From NCBI RefSeq assembly GCF_026212465.1, contig NC_080062.1, positions 8,536,543 through 8,600,542 of the forward strand: a DNA stretch of 64,000 nt, in the 5' to 3' direction. The notes beneath the pieces are model-generated. The model saw only the letters and a list, made by a program, of their open reading frames with translations, had not been told where the DNA came from and did not search any database. Positions within the stretch are counted from its first letter, which is position 1, and each line of letters opens with the position of its first letter. A program made the translations under genes and the position numbers. Shown one piece after another: positions 23,480-36,900 of this stretch. The DNA comes from Amaranthus tricolor (lineage: Eukaryota > Streptophyta > Magnoliopsida > Caryophyllales > Amaranthaceae).

Positions 23480-25076
23480 TGTAACACCCTCAGAATAGGT
23501 CAGACTTTTGAAAACACTCTTAATGAAAAACATGAGCCAAAACCTACTCATGGGAGTGTTACCGCCACATCTATTTCTTATAAAATAAATGTAAGGCTTA
23601 ACGACTAAGAAATAACTCAATAACTTTAATCCAACAAAGGGTCTTACAACATAAGAGAAGACTGAAACGCAATCTATGTCCATATAAAATTTAAACAACT
23701 TAAGGTAAAGTTTAAACTGAAATACGACTCTAACAAAAGCTATGTTTCTAGGTGATCCTCACTCCACGACTCCCACGCAATCAATAACCTGCAACATACG
23801 AATGCAAAAAAAACAAGGGAAAAACTCCCAAAATCAGAAAATTAAGTAATTCCAACTTCATCCCGTAAAACGATTAAGTTTGAAAAATAGTTTTAAGAAA
23901 ATAAAATATAATTAAATTGAAAATAATTTTAGAAAATAATATATAGCTAGTTTAAAAGAAAAACAATTTGAGAAAACAATATATATAATATCACATAAAC
24001 CAATTTATTAATTTGATATTTAATAATGACAAACACATAATCAATTTTTAATTTGAGGGAACGAAAACGCCAGTAGGCCGAGGCTTTACCCCTATACCTA
24101 CTTCATCAAGAGGTCGTCACCCCAAATAATTCAAGGCCAGCAGAGTAGTCTCAGGGAACCCTAGTGTGCACACCCCTTCTACTTGGATCACAACAAATAG
24201 AAGGAAGACCAAACATCGTATCAAGTATCAGAAATAATAATACCTGTCGGCAGCTATACTAACCAAACAAGGCAACCTGTTTATCACCCTTATACTTGGA
24301 TCACAACAAATATAAGAGCTTCATTTCCCTCGTGTTACACTTTACGTGATTTAATATATTTTAATAATTAGTCGCGTGCACACAAACATATAATCAAGCA
24401 TACATTATACATTTTATATTTTATGATCATAAATTTTACTCAATAAATATATATCTCAGGAATATCCAACTGAAATCTCATTTTCCAAATCACCATTCTA
24501 ACATCAATTGGTGGCAATAGGAATTAATATCATAAATATTTCTCTTTCAAATAAATCGTATCAAATTTCGAGATTAAAATAATGATATAAATTCTATCAA
24601 AATAATAATTACAAATTCAACTTTGACAAAAATAATAGTAAATATAATTTGAGAATATATAAAACGTAACATCATATAAAATAATGTCATATAAAATCAT
24701 GCATCCTATTAAACACATTAATTATTACTTAGCACATAATACTAACGGGATAGTCCTAATTAGATGGACATTGAGAATTACCTTGTCACGCGATCCTAGA
24801 CAACTTACGCTCCTAATAATCTCTGCCTACGAATTCGTTGTCTTTAATATCGAGATCTTGCGTTTTCTCGACTTGAATTTTTAAGCAAATGGGAAATGGA
24901 GGAAGAGTTTGTAGGAGAAAAATGAAGTGTGAGTAATAATGTGAATGAAATTAAGGGTAATTGGTTTAATTTATAATAGGTAAGTGAGGTTGGTTATAAG
25001 ATTTAGAGGGGGGAGTGGGAAGTTATTTGTTAATGGGGAGTTTTTTTTTTTTTTTTATAAAAAAAATTTATTTATT

Positions 25077-25112
<36 letters not shown>

Positions 25113-25136
25113 TTAAAAAAAAAGACGGATGTTACA
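23480..25136 (+). mobile_element. Probable solo LTR, about 1.66 kb
   Basis: It begins TGTAACACCCTCAGAATAGG and ends ACGGATGTTACA, the TG...CA form with TGTAACA/TGTTACA tips. No coding frame of a retrotransposon is present. The flanking five bases (GTCTT left, CTGTT right) do not match well, so the target duplication is decayed or a boundary is wrong. Confidence 0.5.
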
Positions 25137-27239
25137 CTGTTGTGATTGTGATTCTTAATTGTGCATTTATTGCTTGATTTAAGAATTAGGGTTAATAATG
25201 TTCATCATTTTTCCCCATTTCAATTAAGCACTCTAATCATTGATCCTTGGCACATTTTGATCTTGCTTTCAACATATGATAATTGAGGTTAGAAATCTTC
25301 ATATAAACAATCATTGAGCCAAAAACTTCATAATTGTACATGATAATATAGATACACTAACCCAAAATATACTCTCTTCATCCTCATCTTAATAAATTTA
25401 TTATCGATAATAATATTTTTTCTCACAGTCTCAGAAAAACATAAGTTGATAATCAATTTCAATTCAAGTTTGAGTATCATCTCATTTTGATATTATTTGA
25501 AGGGGTTGTGTATATGAAAGAATCCCTTTAATATAGGGTAAGGTGTTGTGAAAGGCAAAGGTGTAAGCTATAAATGCACTATTTTCTTACAAGGTCTTCA
25601 TATACCTTATTCTCACAATATTTCAACCTATTTGACAAAATATGTTTAAAAGTTAAAATATTTTTTGTTACCATTTTTTACTAAGTATCAACAAGAAGAA
25701 TAAGTGGGGTTAAAAATCAAGTTGTAATGTCAATCATCAGCTTAGAAATGACTTTTATTATTAAATAATAGGAATTCACAATATTACTTCAATTAATTCG
25801 TCAATTATGATCAATTTTTTGAATACAAATTTATAATTAATCTAAAGCAATGATGATATTTTAGCTACTTAAATGAATTTAGAAATTTTGATATTAATTC
25901 ATAATTGCATTATGCATAACTATATATGAAATCCTTGCATCTTTACTTTATATCTTTTCATGTCGAAGACCCTCTTCTTAGTAACTAAAATCGTTACATC
26001 TTCTCTATAAGTATTTTTGTTATTGTATGTAAAAGCTCATAGTATACATAATAAAAATAATAATTTGCGAAATCATAATAAATAATTTTTTCTTTAAATT
26101 GCCTATTCTCATTGTTGATTTTATTTTACTATAAGATATTTTGAATTGAAATGTATCCTTTACTTTGCACTTCATTTTTCATCTTTAATATATTTATTTT
26201 CAATTGACTTGTATCCCTTACAATAAGATCACATTCTTTCACATTTCATTTGTCGTAAAGCACTTTATGTATCCATTTTTCATATATTTTTTCACTAATT
26301 TATTATTTATTTTTCCAATTTACTTCTTACACTTTAAAACAATAAACACAATTTATAGCAGTGGATGGATATTTTAAATTCTCTAAAAAATCATGTCATT
26401 ACTGGACATTGTGTGATTTATGATAATTGTCAATCCCTTGATTTTGCTACATCATTATCATTCCACTGATTTTCTTTTTTTTTTTTTGAAACGATCATCC
26501 TTTTAATCTTGACAATAGTTATATTATTCTACATTGTCTTTTTTAATTTCATACAAAAATTAGTGGGTCACAACCCATAAATTTTGAGTCATAATGAAAA
26601 AAAAATGACAACAAATTTTTTTTAAAAAACATGAGTCAAATCTGATCCAAACACAAATTTGATTATTTTGACATGTTTTCATTCACACGTCATTATTTTT
26701 AGTTTTACATCATCATTTTTAGTCAACACCAACTATATTCGTAGTCATTTTAATATTTTAAATCAACAATTCTTTTTTGTAGCCTTAAAATAGGTGTATT
26801 GATCTTTTTTATAAAAAATTATTCTTAAAATAAAAAATAATTATACACTCCTATATTTTAGAAAAAAACTTATATTAAAATCTATATATTTTTGAAAATT
26901 CTTTAACTCGTTGGGTCGATCCAAGTCTGATCCAAACACGATAAGACTCCTCCCGAAACCAACCGATCCAAAAACGACCAAACTCAAAAATAACTAATAG
27001 AAAGTGACCTTATTCGCGTCCAACCCATCATTTTGGTCTTAAATCAACCACATAGAAGCATATCAATTGACATATCACAAATTGTTGAGAGAGACTATTT
27101 TCTGACAGACGCGTTAGATATATGGCTAAATAGCCTAATTATAATAAAAATTAAGGAAAAAATAGGAACATATATTTTTTATTTTGAGGTTGTCTCTTTG
27201 AAAGACGGTCTTCACAAGAGTACCTGTTGACATATCTAT
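25137..27239. other. AT-rich intergenic DNA
   Basis: No gene, no clear terminal repeats. Only short homopolymer and TTA tracts were noted. Confidence 0.5.
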
Positions 27240-29300
27240 AATCTATAAAGACTACTAATGAAAAAACAAGACTGACACATGTCAGACTCTCATTTAATAT
27301 TTTTCTGCTCAATTATGCTGACGTGGCAGTTGATTATCTATCTATAAAGACTACTAATGAAGAAACAAGACTGACACATGTCAGACTCTCATTTAATATT
27401 TTTCCGCTCAATTATGCTGACGTGGCAGTTGATTATTTGTTGAAAATTATTTCCTAAAATACTAGAATTTATTTAAAGTGCAGAATAAGATTTAGATAGC
27501 TTTATTATTTTTCAATATGATTCCTATATTATTTCCAAACTGAATCTATCTATCTATAAAGACTACTAATGAAGAAAAAAGACTGACACATGTCAGACTC
27601 TCATTTAATATTTTTCCGCTCAATTATGTTGACGTGGCAGTTGATTATCTATCTATAAAGACTACTAATGAAGAAACAAGACTGACACATGTCAGACTCT
27701 CATTTAATATTTTTCCGCTCAATTATGCTGGCATGGCAGTTGATTATTTATTGAAAATTATTTCCTAAAATACTAGAATTTACTTAAGGTGCAGAATAAG
27801 ATTTAGACAGCTTTATTATTTTTCAATATGATTTCTATATTATTTCCAAACTGAAATGTGACTAAAATGTTAATCAATATCATTTTTCAATACGAATTCC
27901 AATATTATTTCCAAAATAAAAGAAAATAATTTTTTAATATAGCAAAATTATTTTCCAAATTTGTTTAATAGCTATAGAATAATATTGTTCCTAAATTTAT
28001 AGACCAGTGTAAATTTTTTAATAATATTGTGAAATCTGTAGAATAATGTCACTAAAATGTTAATCAATATCATTAATTTGGTAAGTATCTATATCTATAA
28101 TCTATAAAAACTACTAATGAAGAAACGAGTCTGACACATGTCAGACTCTATTCAATATTTTCCCACTCAATTATGCTGACGTGGCAGTTGATTATTTGTT
28201 GAAAATTATTTCCTAAAATACTAGAATTTATTTAAGGTGCAGAATAAGATTTAGATAGCTTTATTATTTTTCAATATGATTCCTATATTATTTCCAAACT
28301 GAATCTATCTATCTATAAAGACTACTAATGAAGAAAAAAGACTGACACATGTCAGACTCTCATTTAATATTTTTCCGCTCAATTATGCTGACGTGGTAGT
28401 TGATTATCTATCTATAAAGACTACTAATGAAGAAACAAGACTGACACATGTCAGACTCTCATTTAATATTTTTTCGCTCAATTATGCTGGCATGACAGTT
28501 GATTATTATTAAAAATTATTTCCTAAAATACTAGAATTTACTTAAGGTGCAGAATAAGATTTAGACAGCTTTATTATTTTTCAATATGATTCCTATATTA
28601 TTTCCAAACTGAAATGTGCCTAAAATGTTAATCAATATCATTTTTCAATATGAATTCCAATATTATTTCCAAAATAAAAGAAAATAATTTTTTAATATAG
28701 CAAAATTATTTTCCAAATTTGTTTAATAGCTACTATATAATATTGTTCCTAAATTTATAGACCAGTGTAAATTTTTTAATAATATTGTGAAATCTGTAGA
28801 ATAATGTCACTAAAATGTTAATCAATATCATTAATTTGGTAAGTATCTATATCTATAATCTATAAAAACTACTAATGAAGAAACGAGTCTGACACATGTC
28901 AGACTCTATTCAATATTTTCCCACTCAATTATGTTGACGTGATAGCTTATTATTTATTGAAAATCATTTCCTAAAATATTAGATTTTATTTAAGGTGCAG
29001 AATAAGATTTAGACAACTTTATTATTTTCCAATATAATTTATATATTATTTCCAAACTGAAATGTGACTAAAATGTTAATCAGTATCATTTTTCAATATG
29101 ATTTCCATTATTATTTCTAAAATAAAAGAAAATAATATTTTAATATAACAAAATTATTTTCCAAATTTGTTTAATAGCTGTAGAATATTATTGTTCCTAA
29201 ATTTATAGACCAGTGTAAATTTTTAAACAATATTGTGAAATCTGTAGAATAATGTGACTAAAATGTTAATCAATATCATTAATTTGGTAAGTATGTTAAA
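27240..29300. repeat. Higher-order tandem array, unit about 760 bp
   Basis: A short unit of about 100 bp starting CTATAAAGACTACTAATGAA recurs at about 27244, 27343, 27550, 27650, 28103, 28311, 28410 and 28861. Each carries a hairpin with arms GAGTCTGACA/TGTCAGACTC (first base varies) two bases apart, then CTCAATTATGCTGACGTGGC. Longer spacers beginning GAAAATTATTTCCTAAAATA lie between them. The offsets 27550-28311, 27650-28410 and 28103-28861 are all close to 760 bp, so a composite block was duplicated in tandem, with a third diverged partial copy to about 29300. Confidence 0.85.
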
Positions 29301-30736
29301 AATGATACAATATAATAATAAAGATACAATTAGGACACATGTCGACTTTATAATAAAAATTTTCTCGCTCTTTTCATTTTCTTATTAGGAAAATATATTT
29401 TAGCATATCATGTAATATCTTTCTGATTAGTTTATTTAATTGATTAATTACAATAGATTTTAAAATTTTACCTTATTTACTACTAAGTTTTTGGCATATA
29501 TAATCATCTAAAATATGTAATATCTTTTAATTACAATGGATAATTATCGAATAACATATTAATTATTTATGTAAATTAATAATTTTCATTAAAATTAATT
29601 TGTAATAAATTAAGAAAAGAAAATAACTTTTAATGTTTTTCATAAATAATCTTATATATTACTTACATGACTATATTAAAAAACTGCACAATAATTATTT
29701 AAGTAAATAATAATTAATAATTAGGATAAGATATCGCTGAAATAAATTTCAAATGAGAATTTTATCACCTATGTTTGACAAGTTTATAATACGTAAATAC
29801 TTAAATTAAGTTATATGTTAATTTTTATAGTAAAAATTATGTTCTTAAGGCTTAAAATAAATTTTAAGGTTTTACAAAGATATTAAAGATTTAAATTATT
29901 TTTATATTATTTTTTATGTGTAGAAAATTTCTATTATTTTATGTAATTATTTATAAACTATATTATTATTAGTGCATAATTTTATGGTTATGTTTTATAT
30001 AATAATATATTAATAATATGAATCTCAATTTAATAGTAATACTTTTACAGTTTTTAAAACAAATCAATTTGTAATTTCAATATACTTAAGAAATTAAAAA
30101 TTATATAATAACTTATTACACATATAAAATTACTAATTTTATATTTAAAAAATTCATTAATCGTGCTTGACATGAAAATCTTTCTCGTTTCAATATAAAA
30201 CTGATAACTACTTCCCAACCTATTAAAATCTTTTTCCCTAATTTCCTACTTTCTATCCTCCATAACCACAACAAACATGCCTTCCAAAAAAATTTAATAT
30301 TACCCTGACAAAAAATAAATTAAATTCGAATCCAACGGTACAAATAAAATTACCGGCACAAATGATGCAATGAACTTCCACGTGTCACAATCTCATTTCT
30401 GTTGTCACCTTTTTTTACGTGTTATATGGAATTTAAGTATGAATTTAATTTTCCAGACGGCATAAAGAATTGTTTCCAATTCATGCTTCTGATAAAGAAA
30501 TAGGGTTAGAAGAGAGAAATATAGTGTAGAAATTCTTGATTTTAATTACATAATTTACTTTTGATTTTGATTGTTGGTGCTGATTTTCGGATCCACTTAG
30601 TGAAATTTTTCCGATTTCGCCGGAAAATTCTTGATTACCCGGCGACAGCTATTTCGCTGTGATTTGATTGATTAATTTGTTGAAGTTTTTTTAAATTGAT
30701 TATTGAAAGTGAAGAGGAAAATTTGAAGAGGAAAAA
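29301..30736. other. AT-rich DNA and TOL promoter/leader
   Basis: 29301-30300 shows nothing recognisable. The last 400 bases are the probable TOL promoter and 5' leader. A G-box core CACGTG lies at 30379-30384, about 355 bp before the start codon. Confidence 0.45.
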
Positions 30737-30894
30737 ATGGTGAATTCAATGGTGGAAAGAGCTACTAGCAATATGTTGATCGGGCCTGATTGGGCTATGA
30801 ATATCGAGATCTGTGACATGCTTAATAACGATCCTGGGTAATCAATCTTTTTTTTTTCCTTATCTTTTCTTGTAATTATTGTTTGGTTATTTTA

Positions 30895-30943
<49 letters not shown>

Positions 30944-33900
30944 TGTTCGGAATACCCAGTGTTTAGAGCTTGATACTCGTAAACCTTGGTCAATTTGTAG
31001 AGCAGTTTTGATACATGAATATAGTTTTTTATTATTGGGTGAGGGTGACAGAATAAAGAGAATGCGTTTTTATGAAGGCGTCTGTATTTTTCTGGTTTAG
31101 AAAACAACTCCCTCGACTTTGAGCTAGATTATGGTTTTGTTCCATTGGAGTACTAGCAGATTTGGCACCTAAGAGACCAATTTCACTTATAATGTCAAGA
31201 TTATACTTGCGGTGGGTAACAAATAAACCGTTCTCACTATTTGTGATTTCGAGACCAAGGAAATACTTTAGAGAACTAAGATACTTCATGTGAAAACACT
31301 CACTAAGATATTTCTTGAAATTAGTAATTGCATCAGGTCTGTGATAATAAGATCATCGATGTAAAAAAGTACATGAATAGAAATGTTACCTTTGATATAG
31401 CAAAACAAGGAATAATCATTGGATTGCCGAAATCCAAAGCATTTTAGAGCTATTGAAAGTTTAGAGAACCATTGCCGAGGAGCTTGACGGAGACCATAAA
31501 GAGATTTTCGAAGACGACATACTTGATGAGTAGTAGTAGAAAGTAATCCCGGGGTGGTTTCATATAAACTTCTTCTTCAAGGTCGTCAAACGCATTGTGG
31601 ACATCTATTCGAGGAAGTTCCAAATTCTGGGCTGTTGTCTAAATAATAATCGAATAGTGACCATTTTTGCAACAAGTGAAAAAGCTTCGTTATAATCTAC
31701 TCCAACAACTTGCCAATTTCCAAACACCACTAGACGAGCTTTATGTCGTTCAATAGAGCCATCGTCCTTGTATTTAATCTTGTAGACCCATTGGTATCCC
31801 AGAGCTTTCTTACTTGGCGGAAGCATTGTAAGAGTTTAAGTACTATTATGTTCAAGTGCATCAAGTTCCACTTTTGTGGCGGCATGCCGTTGAGGATGTT
31901 GATTTGCTTTAGAGAAAGAGGATGGCTCATGACCCAATATAATAGCAGTCAAGAATTGTTTATGACGCTTTGGAAATTTATTACAATTCACCTAACAAGG
32001 TATGGAATAAGGCGTGTCTGAGGACCACATTATGGGAGAGGGTGAACTAGAAGATAACGTGGTTATGTATTTGTGATATACCCTTTCAGACGAGTAGATA
32101 GCTCTCGAATTCTTTGTCTTTTACTTATGGATTGAAGTAGCATTATCAAAGTGAATATTAGTGGTCAAAGGAACAATTGGAAAGTTGATGTTGTGAGATA
32201 GGGAGTTGGTGGGCTGAGTGTGCATTGTTGGAAAAATAACCCACATGTAATCCCACATCGAATAATTAAAGGGAGATTGACTAACATGTAAACTTGATTG
32301 ACTTCTCCTCCTATTACCAATTAGTTTCAGGATGGAACCTTATCGGGATTATGTGTAGCCAACTCTTCTCTAGGTTTTGTTGAGTACAAGCTCGTTTAAA
32401 AATTTATCATGGTATCAACCAACAGCTTTCGATCAACGGGAAACAAAAAATATTGGTCTTCCATAAAAAACCAATGTGCGACTTAAAAAAAATGATGTTC
32501 TTGCCCAAGCAAAAATGGGCTCACATGTGAGAAGGAGTGTTGGAAAAATAACCCACATGTGATCTCACTTTGAACAATTAAAGGGAGGTTGACTAACATA
32601 TGAGCTTGATGGACTACTCCTCCTATCACCAATTGGTTTTAGGATGAAACCTCAACGGGTTTATGTGTAGCCAATTCTCACTTTACAAATTTATCATGTA
32701 TTTGTGGTGTCGGTTGCTGAGGAAGATTGTAAGATTGATGGAAAGGTAGGTTTAGTCGTTTAAACAGATGGTAAACTTAGGGGATCATCAAAAAACATAG
32801 GATAGGGCACATTTTGGTGGAGTATCATGAACGGGCTTAGAGGAAGATTGAGCAAAAGGAAAATTCTGCTAATAATATTTATCTTTAGACGGAAAATGTC
32901 TTTGTTTCTAATTCATACAAACACCAACCCCTTTTACCAAAAGGATAACCCACAAATAAACATTTACGTGATTGAGGACCAAATTTATCTTTGATTTGCG
33001 GTCTATTATTGGTATAGCATAGACACCCAGAGGTGCGAAAAATATAAAATGTGGGAGGTTTGCAAAACAAAATCTCATATGATGATTTATTTTGAAGAAT
33101 GGGTGTAGGGGTACGATTTATTAAATATGTTGCATTGGTGACACATTCACCCCCAAAAACTCGATAGGGAGATTAACTTGAAATCGTAAAGCCTTGGCCA
33201 CATTAAGAATGTGTTGATGCTTACGCTCGACACGACTGTTCTGTTGAGGGGTGTCAATGCAAGAAGTTTGATGTAGAATCCCATTAGTGGCATAATAAGA
33301 TCGCAAAAAGCTAGATTGTAAGCCATTGTCACTTCTCAAAATGTTTATACGTTTATTGAATTGAGTATTGACCATAGAAAAAAAATCTTGAATCAACTGT
33401 TTTACCTCATCTTTAGCAGACAGAAAAATCATCAACAATGATAAGAAAGTAAGCACCACAACTGGATTAAGTAGTGTAATCACCCTAGTGAAGACTACGA
33501 GTTTGATGAAAGCATAAGCAAGGAAGACCTCTTTAAATACTAACAAATCTAGAGTTAAAAGAGGATACAAAAGATTAGCATATAAATTAAACCTCCTGAA
33601 TTAATGCCTAAAAATATGCATGAGATATTAACAAAAGATTACCAAGATATTTACTCATAAAATTATGGGAATTGATAGTTTGTTATTATTCTTAATATTA
33701 TGAGAATTGATATTCTGTTATTGGGAAAAAAATAATTTTTGGTTGGTTTTGATGTGTGTGGATCAATAATGCTTGTTGATTTGGTTGGTTGTAATTTTGT
33801 GATGGAATGATGGTTAATAGAGTGGTTAAGAGTTTTTTTTAGTGTAGTAAATTTGATTATGTGATAGCGTTGGAGACTGGAGAGTGATTCCATTTTGAGT

Positions 33901-36900
33901 ATGTAGTAGAGAGCAGCGAGCAAAGCGTGATGTGGCTCAATTTGATGAAGGGGCTTGTAAATGTACTAGTGAAATAGGTATTATATGTGTCTGATGAAGA
34001 GAGTCTTGCCCTTCATATGCTTTTGAGACTTGTGCGAGTGATGCAAATATGCGTTTCACACGGTAAATGTTGTAGCTTAGGTGAATTATAGTGGCAATAG
34101 AGTAATACACTATACCAGTATTGAAAAATTCATTGTTTGGTTTTTTGAGTTGATTTGGTTTCTCTAAACGTGAAAGTATTGCACAAGGAACGTTGTGTTA
34201 GTTTTGCTTTTTAGTTTGCAGATTAGAATAGTAATTGAGAAAAGGTTTGGGTACTATGTAGTGAAAGTCTGGAGCTCAATGTAGATTTTCTCCTTTCTTA
34301 TCAAGGTGGTTCTCCAAAGGATGAGATTGATAGTGGAAGAATATGTTACAAAAGTTTTGAAGATGTGTTTGTAAGTTTTAAATGGAGTTATCTATGTGGT
34401 TGACGTTTGGATACTGAGAACTCATAAGTTTTCAGTATTTTCCTATGTGACATAGAAGATAATAAATGGAACAATATTATGCTTATCTGAAACACCGTTT
34501 CCCATTAGGAATGAAGGAAAGTTATGACACAAAAATATAACTCTAATTTGATACTCCTAACAATAGTGCAAAATATGACCAATATCATCGTATTGCATAT
34601 TGTAAAGTTTTTTAAGCTTACCACGATAGATTGGTCGAGACAACTGCAAAACCATCATCGACGATGGAAGCCATTTTGTGATCGTTACTCCAACGGTCCA
34701 ACCATGCAACCATGCAACGGTGGAAGCTATTTTTGTAAGGAAGAAAAAAGAGTAAATTATAGGAGTTGGGCGGAGACAAACAACCCATGTAATTTATGCT
34801 TTTGGATGGTTTAGGGTCATCCAAGGCAATCCAAGACTATCTTAATCACCTTTAAAGTGCGCCGAAAGACGACTTTGTTGGAGACAGTTAAAGTTGATTT
34901 AGAAAAATGGATTTGTCGGTATGTAACACATAGTGCAAAAATACGGTTTCGGTCACGGTCCGGTAACGGTCGTGACACGGATGGCCAATACAGATGATGA
35001 TTTTGCTATCAATGCAGCCTATATTTTGGTCACTGTTAACTCAAAAAGCTTTACAATACGGTCGCGATACAGTGTTGCGACCTTGATTTTTGCACTATGA
35101 CATAGCACTATAGAAATAAAGGGAGAGAAGATCATTGTGGACGTTGCAAGAGGTGATGCCACTCCATTTGTTAGGGTTAACTTTTTTTTATCACAGAGTA
35201 GACCGAAGGAAGGAGAGGGCTAGATGAGAATTGAACCCAGGTGCTTTCTTAGAAAAGCGGTGCTCTCCAAGAGTCCATCTAAATGAGGTCCTTTACCCCT
35301 ATTGTTGAAACATTCCTGTATTTGGTTCTGTTCATAGTTTGGAAAGTAGAGATAGGTTGACAAACATTTACACTTTAGAAAATTTTAGATGAGTAGAATA
35401 GAGTCTTTGCGTGATAATGGCTGCAATTATTTCTTTCAAGCTTGTAAATTGTAATATGCTGTTATGTGTGTTGTTTCTCAATACTTTTAGGATATGTCAC
35501 TTTTCTATTGCTAATCCACTAGCAAAGTTGAGAGCTAAGTTTTTTTGGCTAGTTGAAAATTGAAATACAACTTAACTTAGTGCATTTGTACCATTCTAGT
35601 TATTTACCCATTGGATAAGTGGTGGTATGGACTTTGATCTAATATGTAGCAATTTTTTGCTAAACTAAAGTAACCATTATTATTCGTAAAAGCTAATGTG
35701 GATAGTAAATTGACATGTTCTTTTAACACGTTTTCTTGGGAGACGTTCAATAATAACTGATGGTCTAGTAAAGGGGATTCAGAAATCTCAAGTTTGTGTT
35801 CCTGTTGGCAGATTTGTAGAGTTATTGTTGCATATCAAACATCTAGGATAGACAAAAGCGAGAGTGCAAGAATGAGATGGTTTTAATAGATTTTAAGGTT
35901 GTTATTGATCAAAAGATGCAGAGTTTGATGTTTCTCTTTGGATTTATAGGTATAGAGGAGGCAATTGTGTGCTTAAATGAGCTGTTAGAGGATTCAAGTG
36001 GTTGCTCGATTAGAAGTAAAAATAGAGGCTGAAGGAAGAAGGACCTTTGATAGGGCACTTTGCTCCTGTTAGATTCATTTAATATGATTGTATGAATTAA
36101 GTCTTGGGCCTTGTGGCCTTTGTTGTGATTTGAACCTTTTCACATCTTGCCTTGTGGTACTGCTTTTAAATTGTTTTCACTTAGGTCCTGGCTCGATTGA
36201 GTGTAAAAAGAGACAAAAGTCAATCACAAATTTTTTTGACGTTTTATAGGTTTGGATTGCTTATAAATTTGAGAGGAAAAAAATAGAGTAATCTTTTACC
36301 CCCAAATCAGAGTAAATATATACCCTAGGTAAAATTTCCTCCTAAAAGTTTTGGCTCTTTGTCCCACTATTGACCATTACTGACAAAACCACCATAATCA
36401 TCATCATCCTCTTCAGTTCATTCTCCATGGATCAATAATTTTACCACTCAGAAATATTGTGCCATTTTAAATACCAAACCTCTTATTTAGTTCCACTCTA
36501 ACTTATTTCTCCCTCAAAATTTCTCTTTGTATAGTTGTATTATTTTCTCTAAATTATTTATACCTCAAATCTTTACTTGGGATGACCCCCTAATATTACA
36601 TTTCCTTACCCCACATTACCTTTTATAGAGATGAGGTATTTGGATGCACTACTTAGCTTTTGGAAAGGTTTATATCAAGGGTCTGTAAATAAGAAGCAAA
36701 AAAGGTGGATGTTTAACAAATAGGGTGTTTTTTTAAGCTGCAATTATTATTGAAAATTGTATGGATGATATGCCTCTCATTCAGTTTTGAGAGTAAAGGA
36801 CGGGTGGATGAAGGTTGAAGGATTAGGGTGCACTTTTGCGTAGTTAAAACATAGTATTCTTTTTGTTTGAGCTTATTGCAGATTATAATTTAACTGTAAA

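Noticed and set aside
27240..29300. CRISPR-like array
   Set aside because: Repeats and spacers are long, of mixed size and in a plant nuclear context; the pattern is a higher-order tandem duplication.
34524..34824. Overlapping open frames on both strands in TOL intron 1
   Set aside because: No domain, no splice sites that fit, and they lie inside an intron of an otherwise complete gene.
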